Below are positions 26,168-35,014 of a DNA stretch of 64,000 nucleotides, in pieces. The notes beneath the pieces are model-generated. The model was not told the DNA's origin. It did not search any database and saw only the letters and a program-made list of their open reading frames with translations. The stretch comes from an uncultured Acetatifactor sp. (GTDB taxonomy: Bacteria; Bacillota; Clostridia; Lachnospirales; Lachnospiraceae). The stretch is from NCBI GenBank assembly GCA_910588225.1, contig CAJUQT010000015.1:1-64000 (forward strand). The letters are read 5' to 3'. How positions within the stretch are numbered: the stretch's first letter is position 1; each line of letters begins with the position of its first letter. Position numbers and translations under genes: made by a program.

Positions 26168-26398
26168 TCATAGTCCTGACTTAACCTGCCGCTTCCCTTG
26201 AATGTCACATACCCGGGCTAAACCGCCGCTTCCCCCGAATGTCACATGCCCCGGGACAAGCCGCCGCTTCTCCCGAATGCCGCATGCCCCGGGACAAGCC
26301 GTCACTTCTCTCGAATGTCATAGTTCCTCCAAAACAAACTGCCGCATCCCCTCTAATGTCACAGTACATGCGGCTGAATTGTTACATTCATTCTGACA
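26168..26398. repeat. Degenerate tandem repeat array (about six units of 37-43 bp)
   Basis: Repeated units share a core GCCGCTTC..CCGAATGTCACAT.CCCGGG. Unit starts are near 26187, 26225, 26262, 26300, 26339 and 26378. Units two and three are closest to each other; the outer ones have decayed. There are no unique spacers, so this is not CRISPR. It fills the 260-bp gap between the pectinesterase and acetylesterase genes. Open frames run through it on +, but no ribosome binding site or protein-like composition is seen. Confidence 0.75.
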
Positions 26399-27343
26399 TC
26401 ACAGTACCTTCAGTCCCGCTAAAACCTTCTCCTTTGTATATTCTTTTACCTCTTCGTCTGTCAGTATATGTGCCCAGGGAACTCTCTCTCCCTCTGCGCC
26501 CGGTCCCTCGTTATGATATTCCGCGTAATAAGCCGTCTCATGGGCCTGTTCCTTTCCCCAGTCATGCCACCCTTCCCGCCGGATATGGGCTCCCAGATAA
26601 GAATTCAGAATCACTGTCTTCGCATGGTCCCGCCAGGGCCGCCCCAGGTAGATGCTGTTCTCCGGACCTTCTCCCACAAAACGGCAATGGGAAAACACAT
26701 ATCCGTATTTCTGCCCCTCCGGCGAGGACCCGGCTGTAACATATCCTTCCTCCCGCGGAAGAGATTCCAGCGTACAATTTTCAAAATAAGCTGTTGCGCT
26801 TCCAAATATAAAATCCACAGTTCCACAGATATAGCAATTCTCATAATACTGTCTGCCGTCTATGCGGGGCGCAAATTCCTTCGGTCCCCGGAAGCCGCCT
26901 GGCATCACTTCCTTCGGAGGAAGCGGTCCTGTGAACAGCGTGTCCTGTGCCCCCAGCAGCCTGCAGTTTTTCACCACAATCCCCTCTCCCTCCGCGTACA
27001 GAGCAATGGCCTGTCCCACAATGTTCTGAGGCGCCGCACTGTTTTCAATGGTCAGATTCACCAGCCGCACCCGGGGCGCGTCCACCAGCATGGTATAACT
27101 GCGGAAAGTTCCCCTCTTCTCCCCGTCCGGCATAAGCGCATTGGCATAATCGTCATAGGTGATAATGGTATCCTCCGCACTCTCTCCCTCCAGAATCAGA
27201 CCTTCCTGCCTGATTTCCAGCTTTTCATAATACACACCCGGAAAAATGTGTATAATCCGTTCTTCCTCTCCGCAATCCTGCGCATATTGCAGCGCCTCTC
27301 CGATTTTGTCGAACTGTCCGCCTTTTCCTACTGTCAGTCTCAT
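26399..27343 (-). CDS. Pectinesterase (CE8)
   Basis: De-esterifies methylated galacturonan. The 314-residue protein has the right-handed beta-helix motifs of CE8: AIALYAEGEGIVVKNCRLLG, the catalytic GAQDTLF, GTVDFIFGSATAYFENC with the second catalytic Asp, and YLGRPWRDHAKTV. No signal peptide is present, so it acts in the cytoplasm on imported oligogalacturonides, as described for some gut Firmicutes. GGAGAAG precedes the ATG. The gene ends where the tandem repeat array begins. No galacturonate lyase or GH28 is visible in the window. Confidence 0.93.
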   Translation of the reverse strand: MRLTVGKGGQFDKIGEALQYAQDCGEEERIIHIFPGVYYEKLEIRQEGLILEGESAEDTIITYDDYANALMPDGEKRGTFRSYTMLVDAPRVRLVNLTIENSAAPQNIVGQAIALYAEGEGIVVKNCRLLGAQDTLFTGPLPPKEVMPGGFRGPKEFAPRIDGRQYYENCYICGTVDFIFGSATAYFENCTLESLPREEGYVTAGSSPEGQKYGYVFSHCRFVGEGPENSIYLGRPWRDHAKTVILNSYLGAHIRREGWHDWGKEQAHETAYYAEYHNEGPGAEGERVPWAHILTDEEVKEYTKEKVLAGLKVL

Positions 27344-27411
27344 ATTCTGTCCCTTCTCCTGTTATCATTTTCTTTTCACAGCGGCTGCCGCCGCTTTTCG
27401 TCTGTCTGCGT

Positions 27412-28278
27412 CTAAACTCCCGTGCAGCCGGCCACACCGCCGCACTGCAGCTGCTTCCCGCATTGTCCTCTCTGTCTCGTGACTTCATACATCATAATGG
27501 ACGCCGCACAGCTGACATTGAAGGAAGATGCATAGGATGTCTCCGACATGGGAATGGTGCAGAGGACATCACAATATTCCTTAAAAGCCCGGTTCAGGCC
27601 CATGGTCTCATTTCCTGCCATGAGCAGAAGCGGCGCTGTCAGATCCACCTCCCAGATCGGCTTTTCGTTATGGGCTGTGGTTCCCAGCACAGTAAAATCC
27701 GGGAATCTGCGCTTCAGCTTTTCCAGATATCCGAAGAGCTCCCTGTTATCCTCCATCCGAATCACCGGCATATTAAAGAACGAACCCATCGCCGCCACAA
27801 CCACCTCCGGGTCATACAAATCCACCGCATGTCCCGTGAGAATCAGCATATCCGCTCCAAGAGCATCACAGGAGCGTATCATCGTACCCAGATTCCCCTT
27901 GTTAGACGGTCTGTCAAACAACACGACAAACGGCCTTTCGGAAAGTTTCACACTCTCCAGCGAATCCTCCCTCATTCCGATTACCGCCATCAGCTCCGAG
28001 GTATCCTCCTTGCCGCTCAGCTCCCGCATCAGCTCCCCTGTCAGACAGTAGTTCATCTCTGTGTGGGTGCTCCTTATCATATCCTTCGCCCAGTCGGAAA
28101 GATTTGCCCTGTCATATAAAAAAGAATGGATTTCCCAATTATTTTTTACCGCCTCATTCAGGCTTCTCACGCCCTCCACCAGGAACTCATGATAGCGATA
28201 ACGTTTATTACGATTTGTCTTCAGCACCTGGAACTTCTGGAACGTACTGTTTCTGCTGTATATTTTCGTCTCCTGCAT
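27412..28278 (-). CDS. TrmH/SpoU-family RNA methyltransferase
   Basis: A 288-residue SPOUT enzyme that 2'-O-methylates rRNA or tRNA. The N-terminal substrate-binding domain is followed by the three SpoU motifs: NKGNLGTMIRSCDALGADM, LLLMAGNETMGL and IPMSETSYASSFNVSCAAS, which form the knotted SAM site. The exact RNA target is unknown. The last ~20 residues (QCGKQLQCGGVAGCTGV) are Cys/Gly-rich and lie beyond the usual family end, so the natural stop may have been lost. It lies divergent from the lipoprotein gene at 28489. Confidence 0.87.
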   Translation of the reverse strand: MQETKIYSRNSTFQKFQVLKTNRNKRYRYHEFLVEGVRSLNEAVKNNWEIHSFLYDRANLSDWAKDMIRSTHTEMNYCLTGELMRELSGKEDTSELMAVIGMREDSLESVKLSERPFVVLFDRPSNKGNLGTMIRSCDALGADMLILTGHAVDLYDPEVVVAAMGSFFNMPVIRMEDNRELFGYLEKLKRRFPDFTVLGTTAHNEKPIWEVDLTAPLLLMAGNETMGLNRAFKEYCDVLCTIPMSETSYASSFNVSCAASIMMYEVTRQRGQCGKQLQCGGVAGCTGV

Positions 28279-28488
28279 CCCCGCCTCCGATCAGTTTCCA
28301 CAACTGTTATCTCTATTTCAGCTTTTTGGACAGATAGATTACATGCTGTTTTTACAATACATCATAAAGCAGAAATTGTAAACACCTGTCTGAACTGTAG
28401 GTTACGGATTTTTCATCATACCGGCAGAAATGATGCAAAATATATGCCTGTAAATGTTATACTAAAGAAGAAAAGCGAGGTACCGACG

Positions 28489-30345
28489 ATGAAAAAGAAA
28501 AAATGGATTTTTTTGATTCCGGCAGTCTGTATTTTATTGCCGTTTGCTCTCACAGCCTGTAACCATCCGGGAGACAGTGCCTTTACAGGCAGCCCGGAGG
28601 ACACAGAACCACAGTCTGAGACAGTCGACACTGCAGAAAATGAAGAAAAAGACAGTGAAGCAGAATATTCCGCGTTTGGCAGCGTCCCGTGGTTCAGGGA
28701 TGATACCGGCAGCAGGACCCAGATGGCAGATGGCTGGATTTACGGCTACTGGGGCAGGCGGCTGTGCAGAATCAATATCGACACTCTGGAGGCAGAAACC
28801 CTTTATGAAGCGGCGTCTTCTCAGGATGGCTGTTTCTGTATCCAGGACGGGTATATTTATTTTCTCGAAAAAAGAAACATTGACTATCTGGATGGCGCCA
28901 AAGCGAATCTTAGGCGCATAAAATGCGATGGCTCCGATATGGTTCTGCTGGCGGAGAACATTCCCGTACAGGAATATCAGTTCTACAGAATGAATTTCCA
29001 CGAAGATATTTTGTATCTCACCAGCGCCTACAGCGGCCCGGAAGATGATCTCTATTTCCGGATCTCAATGGACGGAACAGCCAGTCCGGTCGATGTCAGC
29101 GACACACTCTACGGCCTGCTTCCGGAAGGATATACAGATGCCTGTAAAACTTATAAATATAACAGCCTGCCTGATATCGCGTCCTGTATGACGCATTTTG
29201 GATATGCCTTTGTCACCGACAGCGCAGGCAGACTCTATCGCATCCTCCCCGAATCCGGAGAAAAGGAAGAATTTCCGCTGACCAGTCCGGAGTCCTCCGG
29301 GTATTTCTTTCTGACCAACGAAGCGCTGGTCTATAAACAGGACGGGGACATATGGTACGCCGCCAGTCTGGACCATCCTGAAACTGTGACCGAAATCGGA
29401 GAGCTTGTGTGCTATGGCATAAATTTCTGGGATGAAAAGGGAATGTACTATGCAAATCAGAGATACGATGAAGACGCCTTTCATCTGGAACGCCTGAACT
29501 GGGATGGAACAGGCGACCGGCTGCATTATGGAATCAGCCGGCCCACCACTTCCCTGTCCGCTGACGGTCTGGACTTTTTCTACTCAGACGGCACCTGGCT
29601 GTATTACAACAGGCTGCATCAGGGGGACAGTGCTGTCTATCGCGTCCAAATAGAAAATGATTCTGACTGTCTGCCGGAACTGGTTTATGTCTATTATGAC
29701 AACCCTCTCAGGGATATCAGTGTCAGCGAAACCTTTGACACCACTTTTACTGTCAATGAAAGCGGCGCAAAGGGCAGCTTTTCCATGACAAAGGTATCCC
29801 TGACAGAACAGACGCCTGCCGCCGCCGGCATCAATCAGTTTCTGGAGACATTGTATGAGGAACAAAGCCACTATATAGAAGAACTGGCAGAATCCGTGCG
29901 GGAAACGGTCTCCTGGGAATGGCCGGAAGACGACTGGGCCAGCGGTACCATCGTGGAGCACAGCACCCATTTCTCCATCAGCTATCTGGACGACAATTAT
30001 ATCGTCCTCAGCAGAAACTGGTATGGATACTGGCAGGGCGCTGCTCACGGACTGCACGGAACCATAGAATATGTGTTCAGCCGTTCCACAGGCAAACAGC
30101 TGCAAATCACAGATGTGGTAAAAAATTCAGAGGCGGAAATCAAAGCCATCATCGGCCCCTATGTGGAGGCACAGGCAGAATGGGGCACTGACGGGGAGGA
30201 CTGGGAGGCTGTTCTTCTGGAAGACGGACGATTCTTCCTGACCCCGGAAGGTATCGGAATGCATTTCGACGTATATGAAATGACAAGCTATGCTTCCGGA
30301 GGTCTGGATGTGATTGTTCCTTATGAAGAATTTGAAATGAGATAA
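28489..30345 (+). CDS. Lipoprotein with beta-propeller-like region and C-terminal RsiV/DUF3298-type domain
   Basis: A 618-residue surface lipoprotein. The start ATG at 28489 has GAGG upstream and opens a signal peptide MKKKKWIFLIPAV with lipobox LTAC (Cys about residue 24). An acidic linker follows. About 60-400 contains repeated YIYFLEKRN / DGTWLYYNRLH-like strands, as in DUF5050 propeller-type domains. The C-terminal ~200 residues match the DUF4163/DUF3298 layout of anti-sigma RsiV (WYGYWQGAAHG, IEYVFSRSTGKQLQITDVV, DVIVPYEEFEM). RsiV homologues bind lysozyme; whether this one does is unknown. TATACT (28458-28463) may be its -10. It is transcribed alone on + and converges with the DUF4091 gene, 13 bp away. 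Confidence 0.8.
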   Translation: MKKKKWIFLIPAVCILLPFALTACNHPGDSAFTGSPEDTEPQSETVDTAENEEKDSEAEYSAFGSVPWFRDDTGSRTQMADGWIYGYWGRRLCRINIDTLEAETLYEAASSQDGCFCIQDGYIYFLEKRNIDYLDGAKANLRRIKCDGSDMVLLAENIPVQEYQFYRMNFHEDILYLTSAYSGPEDDLYFRISMDGTASPVDVSDTLYGLLPEGYTDACKTYKYNSLPDIASCMTHFGYAFVTDSAGRLYRILPESGEKEEFPLTSPESSGYFFLTNEALVYKQDGDIWYAASLDHPETVTEIGELVCYGINFWDEKGMYYANQRYDEDAFHLERLNWDGTGDRLHYGISRPTTSLSADGLDFFYSDGTWLYYNRLHQGDSAVYRVQIENDSDCLPELVYVYYDNPLRDISVSETFDTTFTVNESGAKGSFSMTKVSLTEQTPAAAGINQFLETLYEEQSHYIEELAESVRETVSWEWPEDDWASGTIVEHSTHFSISYLDDNYIVLSRNWYGYWQGAAHGLHGTIEYVFSRSTGKQLQITDVVKNSEAEIKAIIGPYVEAQAEWGTDGEDWEAVLLEDGRFFLTPEGIGMHFDVYEMTSYASGGLDVIVPYEEFEMR

Positions 30346-30358
30346 AATTAATCGCACA

Positions 30359-32104
30359 TTATACCATGTGCGCCCACTCCCTGACAGCTTCGTTGACTTT
30401 CTCCCTGAGTCCGGCTAAAAATGCCGATTCTCTGGGCCATTTCATTGTCGATAACTCACCTCCCGCCTCCCGGCAGATAAGCTCCGTCACCCGTTCTCTG
30501 CCCCACAGCCCCTCCAGCAGCTGCAGCGCCCGCATATCCTGCATGGCTTCCAGCATCAGCAGCATACGCAGGGAGTCCTCCGGTCTGCCGTCCTCCCCCG
30601 GATAGACCAGAAAAGAGTCCCCGGAAGGAAAAGCGCCGCCTGCGTCTGTCACGGCATAGGGATTGATATGCTCCAGGGAATACTGCGAATTATAAAAATT
30701 ATATCCCCAGTGCAGGAATCCGTCCGCACCATAATAATACAAAAGTACACCCAGCACCCTGATCTGGCAGTGAGGCATGGCAAAGTAGCGGTTCGGCGTA
30801 CCGTGTCCATGGCACCCGCAATAATACGTCCACAGAGGGCTTGCTCCCTTTTCAGCGAACAAAGGCAGCTTTTCCATATTTGGTACCGCACGGTCCACCG
30901 CGCCGCTCTCATAAAAGGAGTAATCCGACAATGCATCCATTATGGGATAAGGCGCAATCCAGCCGGCCACTTTACCTCGCAGAAAATTGTACCGCTCCAG
31001 AACGTCCTCTCCCGGCTCGTCTGACAGATGGAAAAAGGCCCTTCCCTCCCAGCCCCATTCCGTCAGTTTCCCTGTAAGTGCCTTCAAAAACTGCTCCAGA
31101 AAGCCCAGATATTCACTGCCGTCCGAAGGGGTATCCCAACCGAACCGCCGAATCTGCGTATCCCCCCGCCATACCATCACCTTCGGCGCCGCACAGGCTC
31201 CCCACTGGGTAAACAGATGGGAAATCTCCAGATAACGAATCCCTGCCTTGCCGCAAAGCTCCACATATCGTTTCACCCGGTCGAATCCAAAGCTGTACCT
31301 GCCTTCGCCCTCCTCCCGGATATCTGTCAGCTGCACCGTGGTCCGTTCCCGCCCCACCGCCGTATCCAGAGGCGGCGTCAGCACGGGAACCAGAACCATA
31401 TTCATCCCCATTTCCCCATAGTGATTCAGAAAACTCTCCGTAATGCGCCAGTGCTCCTCGCTCCAGGGCTCCACTCTGTAATAATCCGCCAGGCAGTCCG
31501 CATGGAACCATTCCGTGTGAATCAGAGTCTGTTCCGGCAGCGCTGCCTTTATCAGTTCCAGCTCCAGACACTCCCGCACCGGTTCCCCTTCCTCCGGCTT
31601 CACCGTAATCTCCAGCTTATGAATCCCATAAGGAAAATCTTTTCCAGATGTCTCCTCCCCACATTCTCTCTCCCCGCATTTCACGGTAATCCACAGGCTG
31701 TGCCACTGGCCGGGATACAATTTTACGCGGCCGCCTTTCAGCTCCCGGAGCAAATCCGGATACAGTCCAGGAGGACAATTCTTCGCCCCAGCCGTTTCCG
31801 CCGCCGGAGTCTGCGCTTCCGCCTGGGTGTTCTCCTCCTCTCTGCTATCCACCAGCTCCCTTCCCGGGTTGCGGGAAGGCATTGGACAAACTTCCCGCAC
31901 TGCAGCATGTTCCGCGAAAGGACCTGAAAGCACCACTTCGGCCCAGCCTTCCGCTTCACCGGAAGTCAAAAATGCAAACTGCAGCGAATATACTTCCCCT
32001 TCCAGAAAAGAAGGAACCTTTTTCAAATCAGAAAAGCCATCTCTAGGCTCTCTGTCCGGGAATACTTTTTCCAGTGAACCAGTCCACTTTATCTTCTCAA
32101 TCAT
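30359..32104 (-). CDS. DUF4091 protein, GH123-like glycoside hydrolase
   Basis: A 581-residue protein with the DUF4091/GH123 layout: an N-terminal beta-sandwich, a TIM barrel and a C-terminal helical DUF4091 region. The likely catalytic Asp-Glu pair is in FHLSDEPGEDVLERYNF; YYYGADGFLHWGYNFYN is a hallmark of DUF4091. GH123 enzymes are beta-N-acetylgalactosaminidases using substrate-assisted catalysis; the specificity here is inferred. Around residues 100-130 is a low-complexity Glu/Ala/Thr-rich insertion. There is no signal peptide. It overlaps the upstream 527-residue gene by 8 nt, so the two are translationally coupled. Confidence 0.83.
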   Translation of the reverse strand: MIEKIKWTGSLEKVFPDREPRDGFSDLKKVPSFLEGEVYSLQFAFLTSGEAEGWAEVVLSGPFAEHAAVREVCPMPSRNPGRELVDSREEENTQAEAQTPAAETAGAKNCPPGLYPDLLRELKGGRVKLYPGQWHSLWITVKCGERECGEETSGKDFPYGIHKLEITVKPEEGEPVRECLELELIKAALPEQTLIHTEWFHADCLADYYRVEPWSEEHWRITESFLNHYGEMGMNMVLVPVLTPPLDTAVGRERTTVQLTDIREEGEGRYSFGFDRVKRYVELCGKAGIRYLEISHLFTQWGACAAPKVMVWRGDTQIRRFGWDTPSDGSEYLGFLEQFLKALTGKLTEWGWEGRAFFHLSDEPGEDVLERYNFLRGKVAGWIAPYPIMDALSDYSFYESGAVDRAVPNMEKLPLFAEKGASPLWTYYCGCHGHGTPNRYFAMPHCQIRVLGVLLYYYGADGFLHWGYNFYNSQYSLEHINPYAVTDAGGAFPSGDSFLVYPGEDGRPEDSLRMLLMLEAMQDMRALQLLEGLWGRERVTELICREAGGELSTMKWPRESAFLAGLREKVNEAVREWAHMV

Positions 32105-33680
32105 TGAAAACCTCCACTTTCACGCCCCGGCTGCTCATAAATTCATAGGTAAAGCGTACCACTGCGTTCTCCTTTTCCGTGCGGAAAACCCCTCTATGGC
32201 CGGAACCACTCCGCGCAAAACGATCCGTACTGTAGGTGGCAGACAATGTCCCATAAGTAGATACTCCAAAATCATATTCTCCTGGAAACGGAATCACCAC
32301 TGACAACACGTAGGTGTTGTTCCCCACATAGTACATCCGTGTAACCTCACTGTTAGAATCATCTCTTACCGCTCCCGCATAAGGCTGAAAGCTGCCGTAC
32401 ACCACCACACGTTCGGGCAGCTTGTACCCGGTCTTCTCATCATAGACTTCCCTGGCCCCATGATCGGCCACCATCGGCGGATTTCCCGCCTTCTCCCGAA
32501 GGCTGTGGCCCTGGCCCCATATCCTGCAGATGGTGTCTTCCTGCGAAAATCCCATGGGACAGGACGGACTTTTCCGATTGCACTGGTAAAAGTGCTGTAT
32601 GTCTCTGCTTCCATTATCGGCACGGTCTGTCTCTATCCACGCATCGCTGAGCATCCTGCGGAACGGAACTTCGAAATAGGCATTTACATTAGTGATTTCC
32701 GTCCAGCGATAGGTATACTCCAGAAAACGATTCCGCTCTTCCTCGGGCTGATTGGCAAACCAGGCAATCTGATCATATCCCCACCAGTCTCTGGCCGCCA
32801 GCTCCTGTCTGGTAAGCTTCTCCGAATCTGCCACCACCCGGCCGCCCCAGTTGTCATATTCCATGAGATAGGGCATGGACTCCGCGCTCCATCCGTCCGG
32901 ATTTACGCCGCCCTCGCTGAACCCTTCCCGCACCAGTACCAGCTTCTGTCCTTCTTCCTCAAGAAGCGCCACCCTGGTAAAAGGCATTGCATGATAATCG
33001 AACAGCAGCTTTCCCCGAATATTCACTCCGTGGGTGTGGGCATCCATCAGGATCTTATGACGTCTCCCATGAGCAGCAGCGTACTTTCGAATTTTGTCAA
33101 AAAGCTCCACCGTTTTCGCCATCCCGGGATCATTGGCAGTATACAGATGCACCTGTCCCATGTGAAGCGCCTCATAACCGCAGTCAATATAACGAGTAGC
33201 ACGGTAATAGAACCACATGGCGGCCTCTGTCCGGCTTAAGTCAGGAATTCCGCCATTCTTGTCCTTTCCTTCTCTGTGATGCCGGAAATCCTTCGGCTCT
33301 CCCGGAAACAAAGTATCTTCCAGCCGAAAATGCCGTCTCTCCTCCTTCTGCCCGAACGCCTGCAGCACATGAAGCGGAATTTCCACTTCCTCCATCCTCT
33401 CCACTACCATCTCAAAAATGCAGGCCTGAAGGATAATCTCCGGGTCCATCTCATGTACCCGTTCTGCCAAAAGTCTGGATTTCTCAAAATGCTCCTCATC
33501 CGGTTCTTCCATATACCATACACCGGAAGCCCGGCCCAGAAACTTGGCGCCGATTTTCTGCAATACCCTCAAATCATCCTCCAGGGTATCACTCTCATAT
33601 AATCCGGCGGCTGTCACCGCCCGACTCAGATAATTTTCCAATACTGGTTTGCTTATTTTTCCGTCAAATGTAAAATCCAT
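32097..33680 (-). CDS. Uncharacterised 527-residue protein, candidate glycan-active enzyme
   Basis: I do not recognise a named family. The start at 33680 has GGAGGAG upstream. The N-terminal ~350 residues look like a TIM barrel: IGAKFLGRASGVWY, then DPEIILQACIFEMV, CGYEALHMGQVHLYT and HKILMDAHTHGVNIRGKLLF, with acidic, His and aromatic residues at strand ends. The C-terminal ~130 residues are a beta-rich domain (LSVVIPFPGEYDFGVSTYG). There is no signal peptide. It sits between GH125 (20 bp upstream) and the GH123-like gene (8-nt overlap), so a glycan-processing role is the best inference. The acid pair EEPDEEHFEKS after the second strand could be catalytic, but this is untested. Confidence 0.72.
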   Translation of the reverse strand: MDFTFDGKISKPVLENYLSRAVTAAGLYESDTLEDDLRVLQKIGAKFLGRASGVWYMEEPDEEHFEKSRLLAERVHEMDPEIILQACIFEMVVERMEEVEIPLHVLQAFGQKEERRHFRLEDTLFPGEPKDFRHHREGKDKNGGIPDLSRTEAAMWFYYRATRYIDCGYEALHMGQVHLYTANDPGMAKTVELFDKIRKYAAAHGRRHKILMDAHTHGVNIRGKLLFDYHAMPFTRVALLEEEGQKLVLVREGFSEGGVNPDGWSAESMPYLMEYDNWGGRVVADSEKLTRQELAARDWWGYDQIAWFANQPEEERNRFLEYTYRWTEITNVNAYFEVPFRRMLSDAWIETDRADNGSRDIQHFYQCNRKSPSCPMGFSQEDTICRIWGQGHSLREKAGNPPMVADHGAREVYDEKTGYKLPERVVVYGSFQPYAGAVRDDSNSEVTRMYYVGNNTYVLSVVIPFPGEYDFGVSTYGTLSATYSTDRFARSGSGHRGVFRTEKENAVVRFTYEFMSSRGVKVEVFND

Positions 33681-33700
33681 ACTACTCCTCCACACAAATT

Positions 33701-34999
33701 TTAAGTCAGTAATCCCCTGTGCTCCATCACAAACAATGCAAACAGCGAATTCGCCCAGGCAAACCATTCTCTCGTAAATTTTTCCGGGCAATCCGCGTCA
33801 AAGCCCTCATGCATCAGCCCCAGACCAGCGTCCGTCTCCGTCAGAGTCCGCAGCAGTGCTTCCCGCTCTTCCCGGGACTTTGAAGTGAGGCCCTGCATAG
33901 TCAGCGCAATATGCCAGATATAGCCCTTCGGCGTATGAGGACTGCCGATACCACAGGCGGCCTTTCCTTCAAAATAATAGGGATTCCCCTCACTGAGAAC
34001 AAATTTTCTGGTATTCTGATAGATTTCTTCCTCCACTCCCGGAGCCTCCAGCCAGGGAAGGGAGAGCAGACTGGGCACATTGGCATCATCCATGAGATTA
34101 TAATGCCCCAGGCCGTCTGTCTCATAGGCATAAACCGGCCCCAGACCATCCACCTGTGTGATACCGTAGGTCCGAATTCCCTCCAGGATTTCTCCCGAAA
34201 GTCTGTTCGCACGCGCTGCCAGCTCTTCGTCCCTGTAAATCTCCCCGGCAAAGTCTGCCACATACTCCAGCACTCCTGCCGCAAAAAAATTGGCGGGAAC
34301 CAGATAACCGTACATACACGCATCGTCACTGGGCCGGAACCCGCTCCAGGTCATGCCGGTGTATGCACAGGGACTTCCCTTCCCTCCGTTGGACAGGGTA
34401 TCCGATTCCGGGCAGTTATGGCGCACAAAAGAATACTCCGCACACTCCCAGTGGCGCTGCTGCTTCTCCCACAGTGTCACAATCTTCTTCAGAGCCTCTT
34501 TCGTTCTGTCTCCAAAAATGGTGTCATCCCCTGTTGCCTTACGATATTGGGCCAGAAGACGGATGGGATAACAGAGAGAATCCACCTCATATTTCCGCTC
34601 CCAAATCCAGGGAGAAGTCTCTGTCTCATCCTTCTCAAAGCATCTGCCATTAGGCTCCTGATTAAACGCATTGGCATAAGGGTCGATGCAGATAAAATCC
34701 ATCTGCTGTATCAATAATCCTCTCACCAGCTCCCTGAGCATGGGCGAGCGCTTTAAATAAGGAAGATAATGCGCTACCTGAGTCGAAGAATCCCTAAGCC
34801 ACATGGCTTCAATATCTCCCGTAATCACATAGGCCCTGCCTTCCGGCAGAAAACGCGCCGTAGTGGCAGCCGTGCTGACAAAGCACCGCCGGAACATTTC
34901 TTTCAGCTTTCCGTCTTCCAGCTTTTCCGCCAGCTCCTCCGCCAGCATATTCACCTCCTGCCGGAGTGCCTCTGCTTTTCTGTTCTCTTCCTGTCCCAT
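33701..34999 (-). CDS. GH125 exo-alpha-1,6-mannosidase
   Basis: GH125 enzymes release alpha-1,6-linked mannose from N-glycan or yeast mannan cores. The 432-residue (alpha/alpha)6 barrel protein has the family hallmarks: RAYVITGDIEAMWLRDSSTQ, YANAFNQEPNGRCFEKDETE, WIWERKYEVDSLCYP, TWSGFRPSDDACMYGYLVP (probable general acid) and DANVPSLLSLPW. No signal peptide is present, so the substrate is imported. GGAGGG precedes the ATG. It starts the GH125 - unknown - GH123-like operon; upstream is the palindromic element at 35015-35262. Confidence 0.93.
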   Translation of the reverse strand: MGQEENRKAEALRQEVNMLAEELAEKLEDGKLKEMFRRCFVSTAATTARFLPEGRAYVITGDIEAMWLRDSSTQVAHYLPYLKRSPMLRELVRGLLIQQMDFICIDPYANAFNQEPNGRCFEKDETETSPWIWERKYEVDSLCYPIRLLAQYRKATGDDTIFGDRTKEALKKIVTLWEKQQRHWECAEYSFVRHNCPESDTLSNGGKGSPCAYTGMTWSGFRPSDDACMYGYLVPANFFAAGVLEYVADFAGEIYRDEELAARANRLSGEILEGIRTYGITQVDGLGPVYAYETDGLGHYNLMDDANVPSLLSLPWLEAPGVEEEIYQNTRKFVLSEGNPYYFEGKAACGIGSPHTPKGYIWHIALTMQGLTSKSREEREALLRTLTETDAGLGLMHEGFDADCPEKFTREWFAWANSLFALFVMEHRGLLT

Positions 35000-35014
35000 T
35001 CTGATCCCTCCTAA

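Noticed and set aside
26168..26398. CRISPR-like array
   Set aside because: Units are contiguous and degenerate with no unique spacers, and no cas genes are near.
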